Source: Polycladospora coralii (lineage in GTDB: Bacteria; Bacillota; Bacilli; Thermoactinomycetales; Thermoactinomycetaceae). Taken from it: 64,000 nt of DNA. The stretch is taken from assembly GCF_014773435.2 (NCBI RefSeq), contig NZ_JACXAG020000007.1, positions 1 to 64,000 on the forward strand, in the 5' to 3' direction. The translations under genes were made by a program, and so were the position numbers. The notes beneath the pieces are model-generated. The model saw only the letters and a program-made list of their open reading frames with translations. It was not told the origin of the DNA and did not search any database. Of this stretch, positions 45,093 through 57,029 are shown one piece after another (position 1 is the stretch's first letter; each line of letters starts with the position of its first letter).

Positions 45093-47168
45093 ATGGCACG
45101 CGAATTCTCCTTAAGAGAAACACGTAACATTGGGATTATGGCGCACATTGATGCTGGTAAAACAACAACCACTGAGCGTGTACTATTCTATACCGGTCGT
45201 GTTCATAAAATTGGTGAGGTGCACGAAGGTGCGGCCACCATGGACTGGATGGAACAAGAACAAGAGCGCGGAATTACGATTACTTCTGCTGCTACTACTG
45301 CTCAATGGGATGGCCACCGTGTAAACATTATTGATACACCTGGTCACGTTGATTTCACAGTTGAAGTAGAGCGTTCCCTACGTGTTCTTGATGGGGCAGT
45401 TGGAGTGTTCTGCGCAAAAGGCGGCGTAGAACCACAATCCGAAACAGTTTGGAGACAGGCCGATCGTTATCGTGTACCACGTATCGCTTACGTGAACAAG
45501 ATGGATATTATCGGTGCTGACTTTTACGGAGCAGTTGAGCAAATGCGTGATCGCCTTCAAGCAAACGCAGTTGCAATTCAGATTCCAATTGGTGCTGAAG
45601 ATGAGTTTTTAGGATTGATTGATCTCGTTACCATGAAAGCATTGGTGTACACAGACGATCTCGGAACCACTTCTGAAGCACGCGATATTCCAGCTGAATT
45701 ACAAGATAAAGCGAATGAATATCGCACGAAGCTTGTAGAAGCAGTTGCTGAACTTGATGAAGAGTTGATGATGAAATATCTTGACGGTGAAGAATTGACC
45801 GAAGAAGAAATTAAAACAACCCTTCGTAAAGGCGTTTGTAATGTAGAGATTATCCCTGTTCTATGTGGTTCTTCATATAAAAATAAAGGTGTACAGCCTT
45901 TATTGGATGCGGTTGTAGCTTATATGCCATCTCCGCTTGATGTACCTGCTATCCAAGGTGAACTACCTGATGGTACGGAAGCAGTACGTGAATCTAGCGA
46001 CGAAGGTCCATTCTCAGCTCTAGCATTTAAAATTATGACAGATCCATATGTAGGGAAATTGACTTTCTTCCGCGTTTACTCCGGTACTTTAAGTTCTGGT
46101 TCCTATGTATTAAACTCTACAAAAGGAAAAAGAGAACGTATCGGTCGTATCCTTCAAATGCATGCCAACAGTCGTGAAGAAATCACTACTGTATATGCAG
46201 GAGATATCGCGGCTGGTGTTGGTCTTAAAGATACAACAACTGGTGAAACACTATGTGATGAGAAAGATCCAATCATTCTTGAATCCATGGATTTCCCAGA
46301 ACCAGTAATTGAGATCGCAATCGAACCTAAAACAAAGAGTGACCAAGATAAAATGGGTGTAGCACTTGCAAAACTTGCAGAGGAAGACCCGACATTTAAA
46401 ACACACACCGATGAAGAGACAGCTCAAACCATTATTCGTGGTATGGGAGAACTTCACCTTGATATTATCGTAGATCGTCTAAAGCGTGAGTTTAAAGTAG
46501 AAGCAAACATTGGTGCACCACAAGTTGCCTACAAAGAAACTTTTCGTGGATCTGCAAAAGTTGAAGGTAAGTTCGTCCGTCAATCCGGTGGACGTGGACA
46601 ATTTGGTCACGTTTGGGTAGAATTCGAGCCACTTGAAGAAGGCGGCGGCTTTGAGTTTGTGAACAAGATTGTAGGTGGGTCAGTACCTCGTGAGTACATC
46701 CCAGCAGTACAATCAGGTATTGAAGAAGCAATGCAAAATGGTGTTGTAGCCGGATATCCACTTGTTGACGTTAAAGCAACCTTAGTGGATGGTTCATACC
46801 ATGATGTGGATTCTTCTGAGATGGCCTTTAAAGTTGCAGGCTCACTGGCACTAAAAGCAGCGAAGTCAAAATGTAAAGCTGTCATTTTAGAGCCAATGAT
46901 GAAAGTGGAAGTTACGGTTCCGGAAGAATTTATGGGCGATGTAATGGGAGATATTAACTCTCGTCGCGGACGTGTGGAAGGTATGGAAGCACGTGGCGGT
47001 GCCCAAGTAGTTCGTGGGATCGTACCACTGGCTGAAATGTTCGGCTATGTAAACAACTTACGTTCCCGTACACAAGGTCGTGGAACATTCTCCATGCAAT
47101 TTTCTAACTATGAAGAAGTACCGAAAAGTGTAGCGGAAGATATTATGAAAAAAGCTTCCGTTAAGTAA
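45093..47168 (+). CDS. fusA: Elongation factor G
   Basis: EF-G is the GTPase that drives translocation. G-domain motifs are [13 protein letters not shown] (G1), the DTPGHVDF motif (G3) and NKMD (G4). The later domains include the [11 protein letters not shown] segment of domain IV. The 691-residue length is standard for the housekeeping EF-G. AGGGAGA precedes the ATG. It lies between rpsG and tuf in the str operon. Confidence 0.97.
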   Translation: MAREFSLRETRNIGIMAHIDAGKTTTTERVLFYTGRVHKIGEVHEGAATMDWMEQEQERGITITSAATTAQWDGHRVNIIDTPGHVDFTVEVERSLRVLDGAVGVFCAKGGVEPQSETVWRQADRYRVPRIAYVNKMDIIGADFYGAVEQMRDRLQANAVAIQIPIGAEDEFLGLIDLVTMKALVYTDDLGTTSEARDIPAELQDKANEYRTKLVEAVAELDEELMMKYLDGEELTEEEIKTTLRKGVCNVEIIPVLCGSSYKNKGVQPLLDAVVAYMPSPLDVPAIQGELPDGTEAVRESSDEGPFSALAFKIMTDPYVGKLTFFRVYSGTLSSGSYVLNSTKGKRERIGRILQMHANSREEITTVYAGDIAAGVGLKDTTTGETLCDEKDPIILESMDFPEPVIEIAIEPKTKSDQDKMGVALAKLAEEDPTFKTHTDEETAQTIIRGMGELHLDIIVDRLKREFKVEANIGAPQVAYKETFRGSAKVEGKFVRQSGGRGQFGHVWVEFEPLEEGGGFEFVNKIVGGSVPREYIPAVQSGIEEAMQNGVVAGYPLVDVKATLVDGSYHDVDSSEMAFKVAGSLALKAAKSKCKAVILEPMMKVEVTVPEEFMGDVMGDINSRRGRVEGMEARGGAQVVRGIVPLAEMFGYVNNLRSRTQGRGTFSMQFSNYEEVPKSVAEDIMKKASVK

Positions 47169-47271
47169 TATTATTTTAAGAGAACACAGGTGAAGTGGTC
47201 ACTTTATGCAATCACTTCCCGGTTTTCTATACATCACATCATATGAATGGTAATTAGGGAGGATATAGATC

Positions 47272-48459
47272 ATGGCAAAAGCTAAATTTGAGCGTAGTAA
47301 ACCTCATGTGAACATTGGTACAATCGGTCACGTTGACCATGGTAAAACCACTTTGACTGCTGCAATTACAACTGTACTTGCAACAAAAGGTGGAGCAGAA
47401 GCGACTGCTTATGACCAAATCGATAAGGCACCAGAAGAAAGAGAGCGTGGAATCACCATTTCTACAGCTCACGTAGAGTACGAAACAGAAAATCGTCACT
47501 ATGCACACGTAGACTGCCCAGGTCACGCTGACTATGTTAAAAACATGATCACCGGTGCTGCACAAATGGACGGAGCAATCTTGGTTGTATCTGCTGCAGA
47601 TGGTCCTATGCCGCAAACACGTGAGCATATCGTACTTTCTGGTCAAGTAGGTGTACCTTCAATCGTTGTTTTCTTGAACAAAGTGGACATGGTTGATGAC
47701 GAAGAGCTATTGGAACTTGTAGAGATGGAAGTACGTGAACTTCTTTCTGAATATGACTTCCCTGGTGACGACCTACCAGTTATCTCAGGTTCTGCTCTTA
47801 AAGCTTTAGAAGATCCAAACGGTGAGTGGGCTGACAAAATTGTTGAACTTATGAACGCTGTTGATGAGTACATCGAAGAGCCAGAGCGCGATATCGACAA
47901 AAACTTCCTCATGCCTGTAGAGGACGTATTCACCATCACAGGTCGTGGTACAGTTGCTACCGGACGTGTAGAGCGTGGAATCATTAAAGTTGGGGACGAA
48001 ATCGAAATCATCGGGATTACTGATACTCGTAAGTCAGTATGTACCGGAGTTGAGATGTTCCGTAAATTGCTCGATCAAGCACAAGCTGGTGACAACATCG
48101 GAGCACTTCTTCGTGGGGTTGAGCGTAAAGACATCCAACGTGGTCAAGTACTTGCTAAACCAGGTAGTGTGACACCACACACCAAGTTTAAAGCTCAAGT
48201 ATACGTTCTTTCCAAAGACGAGGGTGGACGTCACACACCATTCTTCTCAAACTACCGTCCTCAGTTCTACTTCCGTACAACTGACGTAACCGGTGTAATC
48301 AACTTACCAGAAGGTACCGAAATGTGTATGCCTGGTGACAACATCGAGATGGAAGTAAACTTGATTGCTCCTATCGCGATTGAAAACGGAACTCGTTTCG
48401 CTATCCGTGAGGGTGGACGTACCGTAGGTGCTGGTTCCGTAACTGAAATCATCGAGTAG
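47272..48459 (+). CDS. tuf: Elongation factor Tu
   Basis: EF-Tu brings aminoacyl-tRNA to the ribosome. GTPase motifs are [10 protein letters not shown] (G1), DCPGHADYV (G3) and NKVDMVDD (G4). The product has 395 residues with the usual [12 protein letters not shown] and [10 protein letters not shown] segments of domains II and III. Codon use is strongly biased, as expected for a very highly expressed gene. GGGAGGA lies before the ATG, and a strong terminator follows. Confidence 0.98.
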   Translation: MAKAKFERSKPHVNIGTIGHVDHGKTTLTAAITTVLATKGGAEATAYDQIDKAPEERERGITISTAHVEYETENRHYAHVDCPGHADYVKNMITGAAQMDGAILVVSAADGPMPQTREHIVLSGQVGVPSIVVFLNKVDMVDDEELLELVEMEVRELLSEYDFPGDDLPVISGSALKALEDPNGEWADKIVELMNAVDEYIEEPERDIDKNFLMPVEDVFTITGRGTVATGRVERGIIKVGDEIEIIGITDTRKSVCTGVEMFRKLLDQAQAGDNIGALLRGVERKDIQRGQVLAKPGSVTPHTKFKAQVYVLSKDEGGRHTPFFSNYRPQFYFRTTDVTGVINLPEGTEMCMPGDNIEMEVNLIAPIAIENGTRFAIREGGRTVGAGSVTEIIE

Positions 48460-48481
48460 TATCCAACTACTTCACATAGAG

Positions 48482-48519
48482 AAAGACCTCGAATTAGCGC
48501 TGATTCGAGGTCTTTTTTT
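48482..48519 (+). terminator. Terminator of the str operon
   Basis: AAAGACCTCGAAT pairs with ATTCGAGGTCTTT, followed by a run of T. Confidence 0.95.
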
Positions 48520-48687
48520 AATTGTTTTACCGGGTTTTTATTTAGAGAACCTTCTATTAAAATATCCAAACCATTTCACATGTAATTACTCTTTAAATAT
48601 GAAATTTATGGTTAATTTTATTTTAAATGTTATAGATTAATTTGGAAGAGGGTCTAATACGGCTATTTTTTTATCTGTAATGACCCC

Positions 48688-49533
48688 TTAACCGACGAGT
48701 TGCGCCAATACATCTTCCATGTCAAGTGATCTTACTTTAATGACATCTACTTGGCTTTTCTCTAAGTAAGCTAAGGTTTCATTTGCTTGCTTTGTTATGA
48801 CAGAGTATGGGGCTTCGTTTTGCATGGCTACCACACCGGGAATTTCCGTTTGTACTGGCGTGGGAAGCCATATTTGTTTCCAGTTACTGATGAGTTGGTC
48901 TTTCTCGTATTGTCCAATTTGTTTCCCATTGTGAATGAGGATAATAATATCAGCTAAACGCTGAATTTCGTCAATATGATGTGATGTAATGAGTAGCGTA
49001 CGCTCTCCTTGCTCCATCCATTCTACTAAATAATCTAGCATGAACTTTCGTGATTTAAAATCAATACCATTGGTAGGTTCATCTAAAATCATAAACGGAC
49101 AGTTAGATGCCATTGCTAATACAAATTGCAACTTCTTCTTTGCTCCGGTAGATAATTTCGCATATTTCTCCTCTTTTTTAAGTTCAAATTGGGTCAATAA
49201 CTTTAGCACAATGGCATCATTCCAGTTGGGGTACCACATCCTTGCAAACTGACAAAAGTCACCCACTTTCCAATTTGCAGGTCCATCAAATTCGGCAGGC
49301 ATATAACAAACGTTTTGCTTAATAAACTGCTCGTTGTGCGCTGCTTGCTTGCCAAACCAAGTGATCCTTCCCTGGTTTGGTTTTAAATGTTGGGTAAGTG
49401 TTTGAATGAGGGTTGTCTTTCCAGATCGATTAGGTCCAACGAGTCCATAAATATAACCTGCTTCAAATTGCAAATTGATGGGACCGAGCTCAAAACTACC
49501 AATATTTTTAACCATCGATTCGATTTTAATCAT
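48688..49533 (-). CDS. ABC transporter ATP-binding protein (YtrB-like)
   Basis: This is the ATPase of an ABC exporter-type system. Walker A is GPNRSGKTT (about residues 33-41), the signature is LSTGAKKKL in place of LSGGQ, and Walker B is MILDEPTNGID. It is of the group that pairs with GntR/YtrA-type regulators and a simple permease. The last 70 residues form an accessory domain. The frame also has a TTG directly before the ATG, next to the stop of the upstream regulator; AAAGGA serves either. It is the last gene of a three-gene operon; the substrate is unknown, possibly an antibiotic or cell-envelope compound. Confidence 0.88.
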   Translation of the reverse strand: MIKIESMVKNIGSFELGPINLQFEAGYIYGLVGPNRSGKTTLIQTLTQHLKPNQGRITWFGKQAAHNEQFIKQNVCYMPAEFDGPANWKVGDFCQFARMWYPNWNDAIVLKLLTQFELKKEEKYAKLSTGAKKKLQFVLAMASNCPFMILDEPTNGIDFKSRKFMLDYLVEWMEQGERTLLITSHHIDEIQRLADIIILIHNGKQIGQYEKDQLISNWKQIWLPTPVQTEIPGVVAMQNEAPYSVITKQANETLAYLEKSQVDVIKVRSLDMEDVLAQLVG

Positions 49534-49536
49534 CAA

Positions 49537-49926
49537 TTATTCATCCTTTTGAGATATGATTTGTTTTTGTACGTGTGTTAAGATTTCATTTTTTGTATAG
49601 CCTAATTTCTGAGCTTCTGTAAGCAATTGGTCGATCATACCAGCTAGTTTGGTTTCTTTATATTGTTCGACATGTGCAGGATTGTGACTAGCCACAAAAG
49701 TTCCTCTACCTTGCTTGGTAATGATTAAGCCATCCGCTTCTAAATCCTGATAAGCGCGTTTGACTGTAATGACACTACAAGATAAATCTTTTGCTAGGGT
49801 GCGAATTGAAGGTAAAGCAGTACCAGCAGGTAAGTATTGGTTCAATATGAATTTCTGAATTTGTGTTTTAATTTGATCATAATAGGCTTGGCTTGACTCC
49901 GTGTCTAAATGTATGGGTAACTTCAT
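49537..49926 (-). CDS. GntR-family regulator, YtrA subfamily
   Basis: The winged helix-turn-helix (residues about 10-75) has the family pattern YDQIKTQIQKFILNQYLPAG, then LPSIRTLAKDLSCSVITVKRA and ADGLIITKQGRGTFVA. The short C-terminal tail of about 50 residues is that of YtrA-type regulators, which lack a large ligand domain and repress their own ABC transporter operon. It lies between the permease and ATPase genes. A palindrome overlapping the operon promoter is the probable operator. Confidence 0.9.
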   Translation of the reverse strand: MKLPIHLDTESSQAYYDQIKTQIQKFILNQYLPAGTALPSIRTLAKDLSCSVITVKRAYQDLEADGLIITKQGRGTFVASHNPAHVEQYKETKLAGMIDQLLTEAQKLGYTKNEILTHVQKQIISQKDE

Positions 49927-49942
49927 GGCATCACTTCCAAAT

Positions 49943-50671
49943 TTATATCGCTAAGTCTCTCTTCTTTAATTTCTGGATGGCGAATCGATATGAAACATAA
50001 TAAATTATAAATGAAATGGGGAGGGTTATAAAAGTTTGCATCGTTTCGGTTTCAGCTAAGTCGATGATATAAAAACCCCATAGCCAGTTGTGTATCATTG
50101 CTGTGTATAAAGAGATAAGCATGATGATTATCCAAGAGATTAATATAAACTTTGAGTAGTGCTTTAGCGAGTAGTTTAATTCCATATAGAGATAGAGTGA
50201 ACAAAAAAGCAGACTAGAAGAAGCTAATAAAACAATTAAATAAATATAAGACGAAAGTGACATAGGGATTAAATCGAACGAATATATAAGCGCGCTACCT
50301 AAAATAAAACACAATGCCCATTGTACTAGGGTATGTAGATAGCGACTTGCTACAATAGCAGATGTTTTTATGGGAAACAAGTTGAGAAAAATGAGTTCCT
50401 TAGTCGATTGGTCACGTTTAATCAGATCTAAAGAATTATACATCCGCTTTCGATTGACGGAGGAATTAAACAACAAACTAAGCATGCCAAAATTGATAAA
50501 TAGAACAAGGTACGGTGATTGAAGGAACTGAACAGGCATCTGGTTGTTCATCATTTTGGTCGATCCCACAACCGGAAATAACAACAAAAACGTAACAAGT
50601 GATATTAATCCGGATCCCCAGTTATTTTTGATTTCTGAAAGCGTTAATTGACGTGTTTCTTTACTCATCAT
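49943..50671 (-). CDS. ABC transporter permease-like membrane protein
   Basis: The 242-residue protein has about six hydrophobic helices (for example ISLVTFLLLFPVVG, YLVLFINFGMLSLLF and ILISWIIIMLISLYTA) and no signal peptide. It should be the membrane partner of the ATPase encoded two genes downstream. I do not recognise a closer family. The ATG follows GAGGTGA at seven bases. It is the first gene of the operon. Confidence 0.75.
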   Translation of the reverse strand: MMSKETRQLTLSEIKNNWGSGLISLVTFLLLFPVVGSTKMMNNQMPVQFLQSPYLVLFINFGMLSLLFNSSVNRKRMYNSLDLIKRDQSTKELIFLNLFPIKTSAIVASRYLHTLVQWALCFILGSALIYSFDLIPMSLSSYIYLIVLLASSSLLFCSLYLYMELNYSLKHYSKFILISWIIIMLISLYTAMIHNWLWGFYIIDLAETETMQTFITLPISFIIYYVSYRFAIQKLKKRDLAI

Positions 50672-50687
50672 AAATAATCACCTCTGT

Positions 50688-50720
50688 TTATAGTGTGCAT
50701 ATACAATATATACACTATAA
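50688..50720 (-). promoter_or_regulatory. Palindromic operator and promoter of the GntR-ABC operon
   Basis: TTATAGTGT (50688-50696) and ACACTATAA (50712-50720) are perfect inverted copies with a 15-base AT-rich centre. On the reverse strand a TTTACA -35 (about 50739-50734) and TATATA-like -10 overlap it, so a bound regulator would block transcription. Confidence 0.6.
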
Positions 50721-50893
50721 CCAATAAATTTGTAAAGGGAAACTTTAAAATTTAGTTTTTCTTCAGTATTTGAATCGGCATAAGGAATTAGCATTTAGTC
50801 AAAGTGGTCTTACAAAAAGTCTTCTTACTTAACATTAGATAAAAACCTCTATTCTTGCATATAGATAAAAAAAGTTGTGAGAGGAGCTTTCTT

Positions 50894-51715
50894 ATGTCTC
50901 TTTGTGTCTGGGATGAGCATCAATTTTGGACGATGATATTACAAGACCATGCTCGCTTCGTCATTGATTTCACTTCAGGGAAAGAAAAATATTGGGTGGA
51001 GACAGCGGATCAATATGTAACGGCATTTGGAAGGTTGAGGAAGCAACTAGGTGCGATTCCGAGAACGGCAACAGCAAATCGTCCGGAGATGATTCAGTTT
51101 GCAAGGGAAGCATATCCGATTGCCTATCATTATTATTTGTTTGAAGGTAGCATGCAACACGCCCGCCTGAAAAATCAAGTGGTTACGACGTTACATCCTT
51201 CCTATTTCACAGGTACGCTGGGTGAAAACAGGGAGTACATGCGTCTTTTATCCTATTACTGCTATGGTTTAGATGCGAAGCCGCAAACCTTGATTCAATT
51301 ACTTGATTTATGGCTACTCGATCAAGTGGGACACTCTGTATTACTGGAAAAAGCGTTAGACTCAATTGAAGGAGAAGATATTGAAATTACGAGGCAATTT
51401 AATCGCCGGTTTCGATTGCTACTAACTCAGTCTCGTATTTTTGGTCAATTTGAAGAGTTTACAAAACCCGGCTTTCCCCGTCAACTTCAGCTCGCGCGAG
51501 ATGCAGCAACCGCAGTAAAGGAATTTTACCTATTTTTTCAAAAAATAATGAATGATTACAAAGGTGAAACCGTGCTAACCGGGACTACCCTTCGTTTTAT
51601 TGAGCATCATTTACCAGAAGCATGCTATTTTCTTTATAAACTTTGTGCTTTTGTGCCGGATATCTCTATCCCATCCGATTGCTCATTAACAGAGCCTGAC
51701 TTTCCGCCAGAATGA
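50894..51715 (+). CDS. DUF2935 (ferritin-like helical) protein
   Basis: The 273-residue protein has two halves, each a four-helix bundle of ferritin-like type. The first starts CVWDEHQFWTMILQDHARFV, with acidic and histidine residues (Glu, His) placed as metal ligands; YLFEGSMQHARL and the later VLLEKALDSIEG and FIEHHLPEACYF give further candidates. The function of DUF2935 is unknown; metal binding is inference. GAGAGGAG lies seven bases before the ATG at 50894. It is divergent from the ABC operon. Confidence 0.8.
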   Translation: MSLCVWDEHQFWTMILQDHARFVIDFTSGKEKYWVETADQYVTAFGRLRKQLGAIPRTATANRPEMIQFAREAYPIAYHYYLFEGSMQHARLKNQVVTTLHPSYFTGTLGENREYMRLLSYYCYGLDAKPQTLIQLLDLWLLDQVGHSVLLEKALDSIEGEDIEITRQFNRRFRLLLTQSRIFGQFEEFTKPGFPRQLQLARDAATAVKEFYLFFQKIMNDYKGETVLTGTTLRFIEHHLPEACYFLYKLCAFVPDISIPSDCSLTEPDFPPE

Positions 51716-52555
<840 letters not shown>

Positions 52556-52587
52556 TGTCGATTTCGAAATGGTAGGAGGTGTAGAAG

Positions 52588-53217
52588 GTGAAAGGTATTC
52601 TTGGTAAAAAGATTGGAATGACACAAGTCTTTAAAGAAGGCGGAGTGGTTGTACCAGTTACAGTTGTTGAAGCTGGACCATGTGTCGTTCTACAAAAGAA
52701 AGAATTAGAAACCGATGGCTATGAAGCGATTCAGATCGGATTCAAAGAGAAGAAAGAACACCGTGCAAACAAACCTGAACAAGGTCATGCCAAAAAGGCA
52801 GATGCTAAACCTCATCAAGTCGTTCGCGAGGTTCGCGATGTAGAGATGGACAAGTATGAGCTAGGTAGTGTTCTGAAAGCAGATCTTTTCGCTGCGGGTG
52901 AGTTTGTAGATGTGACAGGTACATCAAAAGGTAAAGGGTTTGCTGGGGCGATCAAACGTCACAACCAATCCCGTGGACCAATGAGTCACGGTTCCCGTTA
53001 CCATCGTGGACCAGGTTCTTTAGGTGCTACTGATCCAGCTCGTGTATTTAAAGGTCAAACCTTACCAGGACGTATGGGTGGAGAGCGTGTAACGCAACAA
53101 AACCTTGAAGTGGTTAGTGTAGATACTGAAAATAACTTGATCTTGATTAAAGGTGCAGTACCTGGACCTAAAAATAGCTACCTTATGATTAAGGCAGCAA
53201 CCAAAAAAAGTGTTTAA
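52588..53217 (+). CDS. rplC: 50S ribosomal protein L3
   Basis: L3 is an early assembly protein that reaches the peptidyl transferase centre. [15 protein letters not shown] at the start and [20 protein letters not shown] in the middle loop are diagnostic. The start is GTG with AGGAGGTG at six bases. It has 209 residues. Confidence 0.97.
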   Translation: MKGILGKKIGMTQVFKEGGVVVPVTVVEAGPCVVLQKKELETDGYEAIQIGFKEKKEHRANKPEQGHAKKADAKPHQVVREVRDVEMDKYELGSVLKADLFAAGEFVDVTGTSKGKGFAGAIKRHNQSRGPMSHGSRYHRGPGSLGATDPARVFKGQTLPGRMGGERVTQQNLEVVSVDTENNLILIKGAVPGPKNSYLMIKAATKKSV

Positions 53218-53243
53218 TTGTGTAGAGAAAGGAGGAGCATTCC

Positions 53244-53870
53244 ATGCCTAAACTATCCGTATTAGATAGAAGCGGAAAAACAGTAGGGGATATCGAACTA
53301 GCTGAGAAGATCTTTGGTATCGAGCCAAATAAAGCTGTGTTACACGATGCAGTCGTGATGCAACAAGCATCTTTGCGTGCTGGAACACATGCTACGAAAA
53401 ACCGTTCAGCAGTTCGTGGTGGTGGACGTAAGCCAAGACCACAAAAAGGATCTGGACGTGCGCGTCACGGTAGTACACGTTCCCCAATCTGGGTTGGTGG
53501 TGGTGTAACATTTGGCCCACAACCACGCAGTTATGCATATAAATTACCAAAGAAAGTTCGCCGTTTGGCAATTAAGTCAGCACTTTCTTCTAAAGTAAAA
53601 GCTGATGAGATCGTGATTTTAGATCAGCTTACAATGGAACAACCTAAAACAAAGGAGTTTGCTCAAATTCTAAAGAATTTAGATGCAAACACCAAAGCTT
53701 TGGTGGTTACAGATCACTTAGAAGAAAACACTGTGAAATCCGCACGTAATATTCCTGGTGTAAAGTTAATTTCCGCTACAGGATTAAACGTATTGGATGT
53801 TCTGCACTATGATAAATTGATTCTCACTAGCAAAGCAGTAACGCTTGTTGAGGAGGTGCTAGGCCAGTGA
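53244..53870 (+). CDS. rplD: 50S ribosomal protein L4
   Basis: L4 lines the exit tunnel through its long loop ([20 protein letters not shown]), which also contributes to macrolide binding. In enterobacteria it represses the S10 operon; in Bacillales this is not shown. The length is 208 residues. AAGGAGGAG precedes the ATG; the stop overlaps rplW by four bases. Confidence 0.96.
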   Translation: MPKLSVLDRSGKTVGDIELAEKIFGIEPNKAVLHDAVVMQQASLRAGTHATKNRSAVRGGGRKPRPQKGSGRARHGSTRSPIWVGGGVTFGPQPRSYAYKLPKKVRRLAIKSALSSKVKADEIVILDQLTMEQPKTKEFAQILKNLDANTKALVVTDHLEENTVKSARNIPGVKLISATGLNVLDVLHYDKLILTSKAVTLVEEVLGQ

Positions 53871-54154
53871 AGGACCCACGTGATATTATCCGTCGTCCAG
53901 TCATCACGGAAGCATCTACCGAGTTGATGGAAAACAATAAGTATGTGTTTGAAGTAGACATTCGCGCAAACAAAGTTCAAGTCAAAAAAGCAGTTGAAGC
54001 GATCTTTGGTGTGAAAGTTGAAAAAGTAAATACACTTCGTTTACCTGGTAAATTGAAGCGGTATGGTCGTTACAGTGGTCGGACGCCTGAAAGAAAAAAA
54101 GCAGTAGTTCAACTTGCTGAAGGTAGTAAACCGATTGAAATATTTGAAGCTTAA
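53867..54154 (+). CDS. rplW: 50S ribosomal protein L23
   Basis: L23 sits at the exit-tunnel rim and docks trigger factor and SRP. The start [15 protein letters not shown] and the [21 protein letters not shown] segment are typical. It starts at GTG inside the end of rplD, with GAGGTG about ten bases upstream, so the two are translationally coupled. It has 95 residues. Confidence 0.96.
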   Translation: MKDPRDIIRRPVITEASTELMENNKYVFEVDIRANKVQVKKAVEAIFGVKVEKVNTLRLPGKLKRYGRYSGRTPERKKAVVQLAEGSKPIEIFEA

Positions 54155-54181
54155 TGACTAAGTAACAAAGGAGGGAAAAGC

Positions 54182-55015
54182 ATGGGTATTAAAAGTTATA
54201 AGCCGATAACACCTTCCCGCCGTCATATGACGTCATCTTCTTTTGAAGAGATTACAACAAGTACTCCGGAGAAGTCTTTAACGGTTAACTTGACCAAAAA
54301 GTCAGGACGTAACAACCAAGGTCGTCTGACTGTACGTCATCAAGGTGGAGGTCATAAGCGTAAGTATCGTATTATCGACTTTAAACGGAATAAAGATGGA
54401 ATTCCAGGTAAAGTAGCAACGATTGAATACGATCCAAATCGCTCGGCTAACATCGCTCTAATTCACTATGCTGACGGTGAAAAGCGTTATATTTTAGCAC
54501 CGAAAGATTTAAAAGTAGGAATGATGATCGAATCTGGTCCTGAATCGGATATCAAGGTAGGGAATGCATTACCACTTCGTAATATTCCTGTGGGTTCCGT
54601 CATTCACAACATCGAGCTTAAAAAAGGTCGCGGTGGACAATTAGTTCGTGCTGCGGGTACTTCTGCTCAATTGCTTGGTAAAGAGGGGAACTATGCGATC
54701 ATTCGTCTAACTTCTGGCGAAACACGTATGATTCACATTGAATGCCGTGCAACAATCGGGCAAGTAGGTAACTTAGATCATGAATTGATCAACATTGGTA
54801 AAGCTGGTCGTTCTCGCTGGTTAGGTAAGCGCCCAACGGTTCGTGGATCTGTTATGAACCCAGTAGATCACCCACACGGCGGTGGTGAAGGACGTGCGCC
54901 AATCGGACGTAAATCACCTATGACACCATGGGGTAAACCTACGCTTGGTTATAAAACACGTAAGAAAAACAAAGCGTCCAGCAAATATATTGTACGTGGA
55001 CGTAAGAAGAAGTAA
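54182..55015 (+). CDS. rplB: 50S ribosomal protein L2
   Basis: L2 is a core protein near the peptidyl transferase centre. The conserved start [14 protein letters not shown], the [15 protein letters not shown] segment and the [20 protein letters not shown] loop are all present. The length is 277 residues. AAGGAGGG precedes the ATG. Confidence 0.97.
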   Translation: MGIKSYKPITPSRRHMTSSSFEEITTSTPEKSLTVNLTKKSGRNNQGRLTVRHQGGGHKRKYRIIDFKRNKDGIPGKVATIEYDPNRSANIALIHYADGEKRYILAPKDLKVGMMIESGPESDIKVGNALPLRNIPVGSVIHNIELKKGRGGQLVRAAGTSAQLLGKEGNYAIIRLTSGETRMIHIECRATIGQVGNLDHELINIGKAGRSRWLGKRPTVRGSVMNPVDHPHGGGEGRAPIGRKSPMTPWGKPTLGYKTRKKNKASSKYIVRGRKKK

Positions 55016-55055
55016 AGTAGCATAAAAATATCGGGTTTGAAGGGAGGTCACATTT

Positions 55056-55337
55056 ATGGGTCGCAGCTTAAAAAAAGGGCCATTTGCAGACGATCATTTG
55101 CTAAAAAAGGTTGCTGTGCTTAATGAAAAAGACGAAAAGCGCGTGATTAAAACTTGGTCACGTCGTTCTACGATCTTCCCTGATTTCGTTGGACACACCA
55201 TCGCAGTTCACGATGGACGTAAACACGTACCAGTCTATGTTCAAGAAGATATGGTTGGTCATAAGTTAGGTGAGTTTGTGCCTACTCGTTCATTCCGTGG
55301 TCATGCTGGTGATGACAAGAAAACGAAAAGAAAGTAA
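55056..55337 (+). CDS. rpsS: 30S ribosomal protein S19
   Basis: S19 is a small-subunit head protein bound to S13. The start [19 protein letters not shown] and the [20 protein letters not shown] segment are diagnostic. It has 93 residues. AAGGGAGGT lies before the ATG. Confidence 0.97.
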   Translation: MGRSLKKGPFADDHLLKKVAVLNEKDEKRVIKTWSRRSTIFPDFVGHTIAVHDGRKHVPVYVQEDMVGHKLGEFVPTRSFRGHAGDDKKTKRK

Positions 55338-55372
55338 TGTAAGGTTAGGTTTTCGAGAGAGGAGGTACACAC

Positions 55373-55705
55373 ATGCAAGCAAAAGCCGTTGCGCGTAACG
55401 TGCGCATAGCGCCCCGTAAGGTACGGTTGGTCATCGATTTAATTCGTGGTAAATCCACAGAAGAAGCATTGGCTATCTTACGTTTTACTCCTCGTGCTGC
55501 CTCGCCGGTGATTGAAAAAGCTTTACTATCTGCAATTGCAAACGCAGGTCATAATCATGAGTTGGATGTAAATAACTTGGTTGTGAAGGAAGCTTACGCA
55601 AATGAGGGAGCGACGATGAAACGTTTTATCCCTCGTGCTATGGGTCGTGCGAGCCGCATTAACAAACGTACCAGCCACATTACAGTGGTTGTTGCTGAAA
55701 AATAG
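55373..55705 (+). CDS. rplV: 50S ribosomal protein L22
   Basis: L22 lines the exit tunnel with its beta hairpin ([20 protein letters not shown]), near the macrolide site. The N-terminal part [20 protein letters not shown] is typical. The length is 110 residues. GAGGAGGTA precedes the ATG. Confidence 0.97.
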   Translation: MQAKAVARNVRIAPRKVRLVIDLIRGKSTEEALAILRFTPRAASPVIEKALLSAIANAGHNHELDVNNLVVKEAYANEGATMKRFIPRAMGRASRINKRTSHITVVVAEK

Positions 55706-55731
55706 GATAATTTTTAAGGAGGTGCAAAAGC

Positions 55732-56394
55732 TTGGGTCAAAAGATTAATCCAGTAGGTCTTCGTGTAGGTGTCATTCGTGACTGGGAATCCAAATGGTTT
55801 GGTGGAAGAGATTACGCTACACTATTACATGAAGACATTAAGATTCGTGAGTTTATTCAAAAGAAGTTAAAAGATGCTTCTGTATCGACGATTGAAATTG
55901 AAAGAGCTGCTAATCGTGTGAATATCACACTTCATACAGCGAAACCTGGTATGGTTATTGGTAAAGGTGGTAGCGAAGTTGAAGCACTTCGTAAAGCTTT
56001 AACAAGCCTTACTGATAAGAAAGTACACATCAACATTTTGGAAATTAAAAAACCTGAGCTTGATGCCAATCTTGTAGCCGAACAGATTGCACAACAATTA
56101 GAGCGTCGTGTTTCTTTCCGTCGTGCAATGAAACAATCCATTCAACGCACATTACGTTCTGGTGCGAAAGGGATTAAAACTCAAGTTAGTGGTCGTTTAG
56201 GTGGAGCGGATATCGCGCGTAGTGAAGGGTATAGCGAAGGAACAGTACCACTTCATACACTTCGTGCAGACATCGACTATGGCTTTGCTGAAGCTGATAC
56301 TACTTTTGGTAAAATCGGTGTTAAAGTTTGGATCTATCGTGGAGAAGTTCTTCCTACGAAGAATAATCAGGGAGAAACTAAAGGAGGCGAGTAA
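55732..56394 (+). CDS. rpsC: 30S ribosomal protein S3
   Basis: S3 forms part of the mRNA entry channel and helicase. The opening [19 protein letters not shown] and the KH-domain motif [14 protein letters not shown] are present. The start is TTG, with AAGGAGGTG before it, and no other start keeps the conserved N-terminus. It has 220 residues. rplP follows after three bases. Confidence 0.97.
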   Translation: MGQKINPVGLRVGVIRDWESKWFGGRDYATLLHEDIKIREFIQKKLKDASVSTIEIERAANRVNITLHTAKPGMVIGKGGSEVEALRKALTSLTDKKVHINILEIKKPELDANLVAEQIAQQLERRVSFRRAMKQSIQRTLRSGAKGIKTQVSGRLGGADIARSEGYSEGTVPLHTLRADIDYGFAEADTTFGKIGVKVWIYRGEVLPTKNNQGETKGGE

Positions 56395-56397
56395 CAC

Positions 56398-56820
56398 ATG
56401 CTAATCCCAAAACGTGTGAAATATCGCCGTCAACATCGTCCGAAACTAACCGGCCGCGCGAAAGGCGGAACCGAAGTAGCTTTTGGTGAATACGGTCTTC
56501 AAGCAACAGAACCTGCTTGGATTACCAACCGTCAGATTGAAGCAGCGCGTATTGCGATGACTCGTTATATCAAACGTGGCGGTAAAGTCTGGATTAAAAT
56601 TTTTCCAGATCGACCAATTACGCAAAAGCCGCTCGAAGTTCGGATGGGTAGCGGTAAAGGCTCTCCAGAAAAATGGATAGCTGTAGTAAAACCAGGTAAA
56701 ATCATGTTTGAACTAGCAGGTGTTCCAGAAGATGTAGCGCGTGAAGCGATGAGACTTGCTGCTATGAAATTACCAATCAAAACAAAATTTGTTAAACGTG
56801 AAGCAGGTGGTAACGAATGA
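56398..56820 (+). CDS. rplP: 50S ribosomal protein L16
   Basis: L16 sits near the A-site tRNA and organises the GTPase-associated region. The start [14 protein letters not shown] and the [19 protein letters not shown] loop are diagnostic. The length is 140 residues. The gene overlaps rpmC by four bases (ATGA). Confidence 0.97.
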   Translation: MLIPKRVKYRRQHRPKLTGRAKGGTEVAFGEYGLQATEPAWITNRQIEAARIAMTRYIKRGGKVWIKIFPDRPITQKPLEVRMGSGKGSPEKWIAVVKPGKIMFELAGVPEDVAREAMRLAAMKLPIKTKFVKREAGGNE

Positions 56821-57029
56821 AGGCACAACAGCTAATCGAGTTGACCACCGCCGAGATCGAGCAAAAGCTCGCACAGTACAAAGAAGAACTGTTTAACCTC
56901 CGTTTTCAATCGGCAACTGGACAATTGGAAAATCCAGCCCGAATCGGACAAGTTCGTAAAAATATCGCACGTTGTAAAACAACTTTACGCGAGCGCGAGC
57001 TTGGTATTGAAAGGAGGAAACAGGGATGA
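56817..57029 (+). CDS. rpmC: 50S ribosomal protein L29
   Basis: L29 is a two-helix protein beside the exit tunnel. The [21 protein letters not shown] helix pattern with [14 protein letters not shown] is typical. It has 70 residues. It starts within the end of rplP and its stop overlaps the start of rpsQ, so the three genes are tightly coupled. Confidence 0.96.
   Translation: MKAQQLIELTTAEIEQKLAQYKEELFNLRFQSATGQLENPARIGQVRKNIARCKTTLRERELGIERRKQG

Noticed and set aside
47192-47218. GAAGTG/CACTTC inverted repeat between fusA and tuf
   Set aside because: Six pairs with a 15-base loop and no T run; not distinct from chance in an intergenic space.
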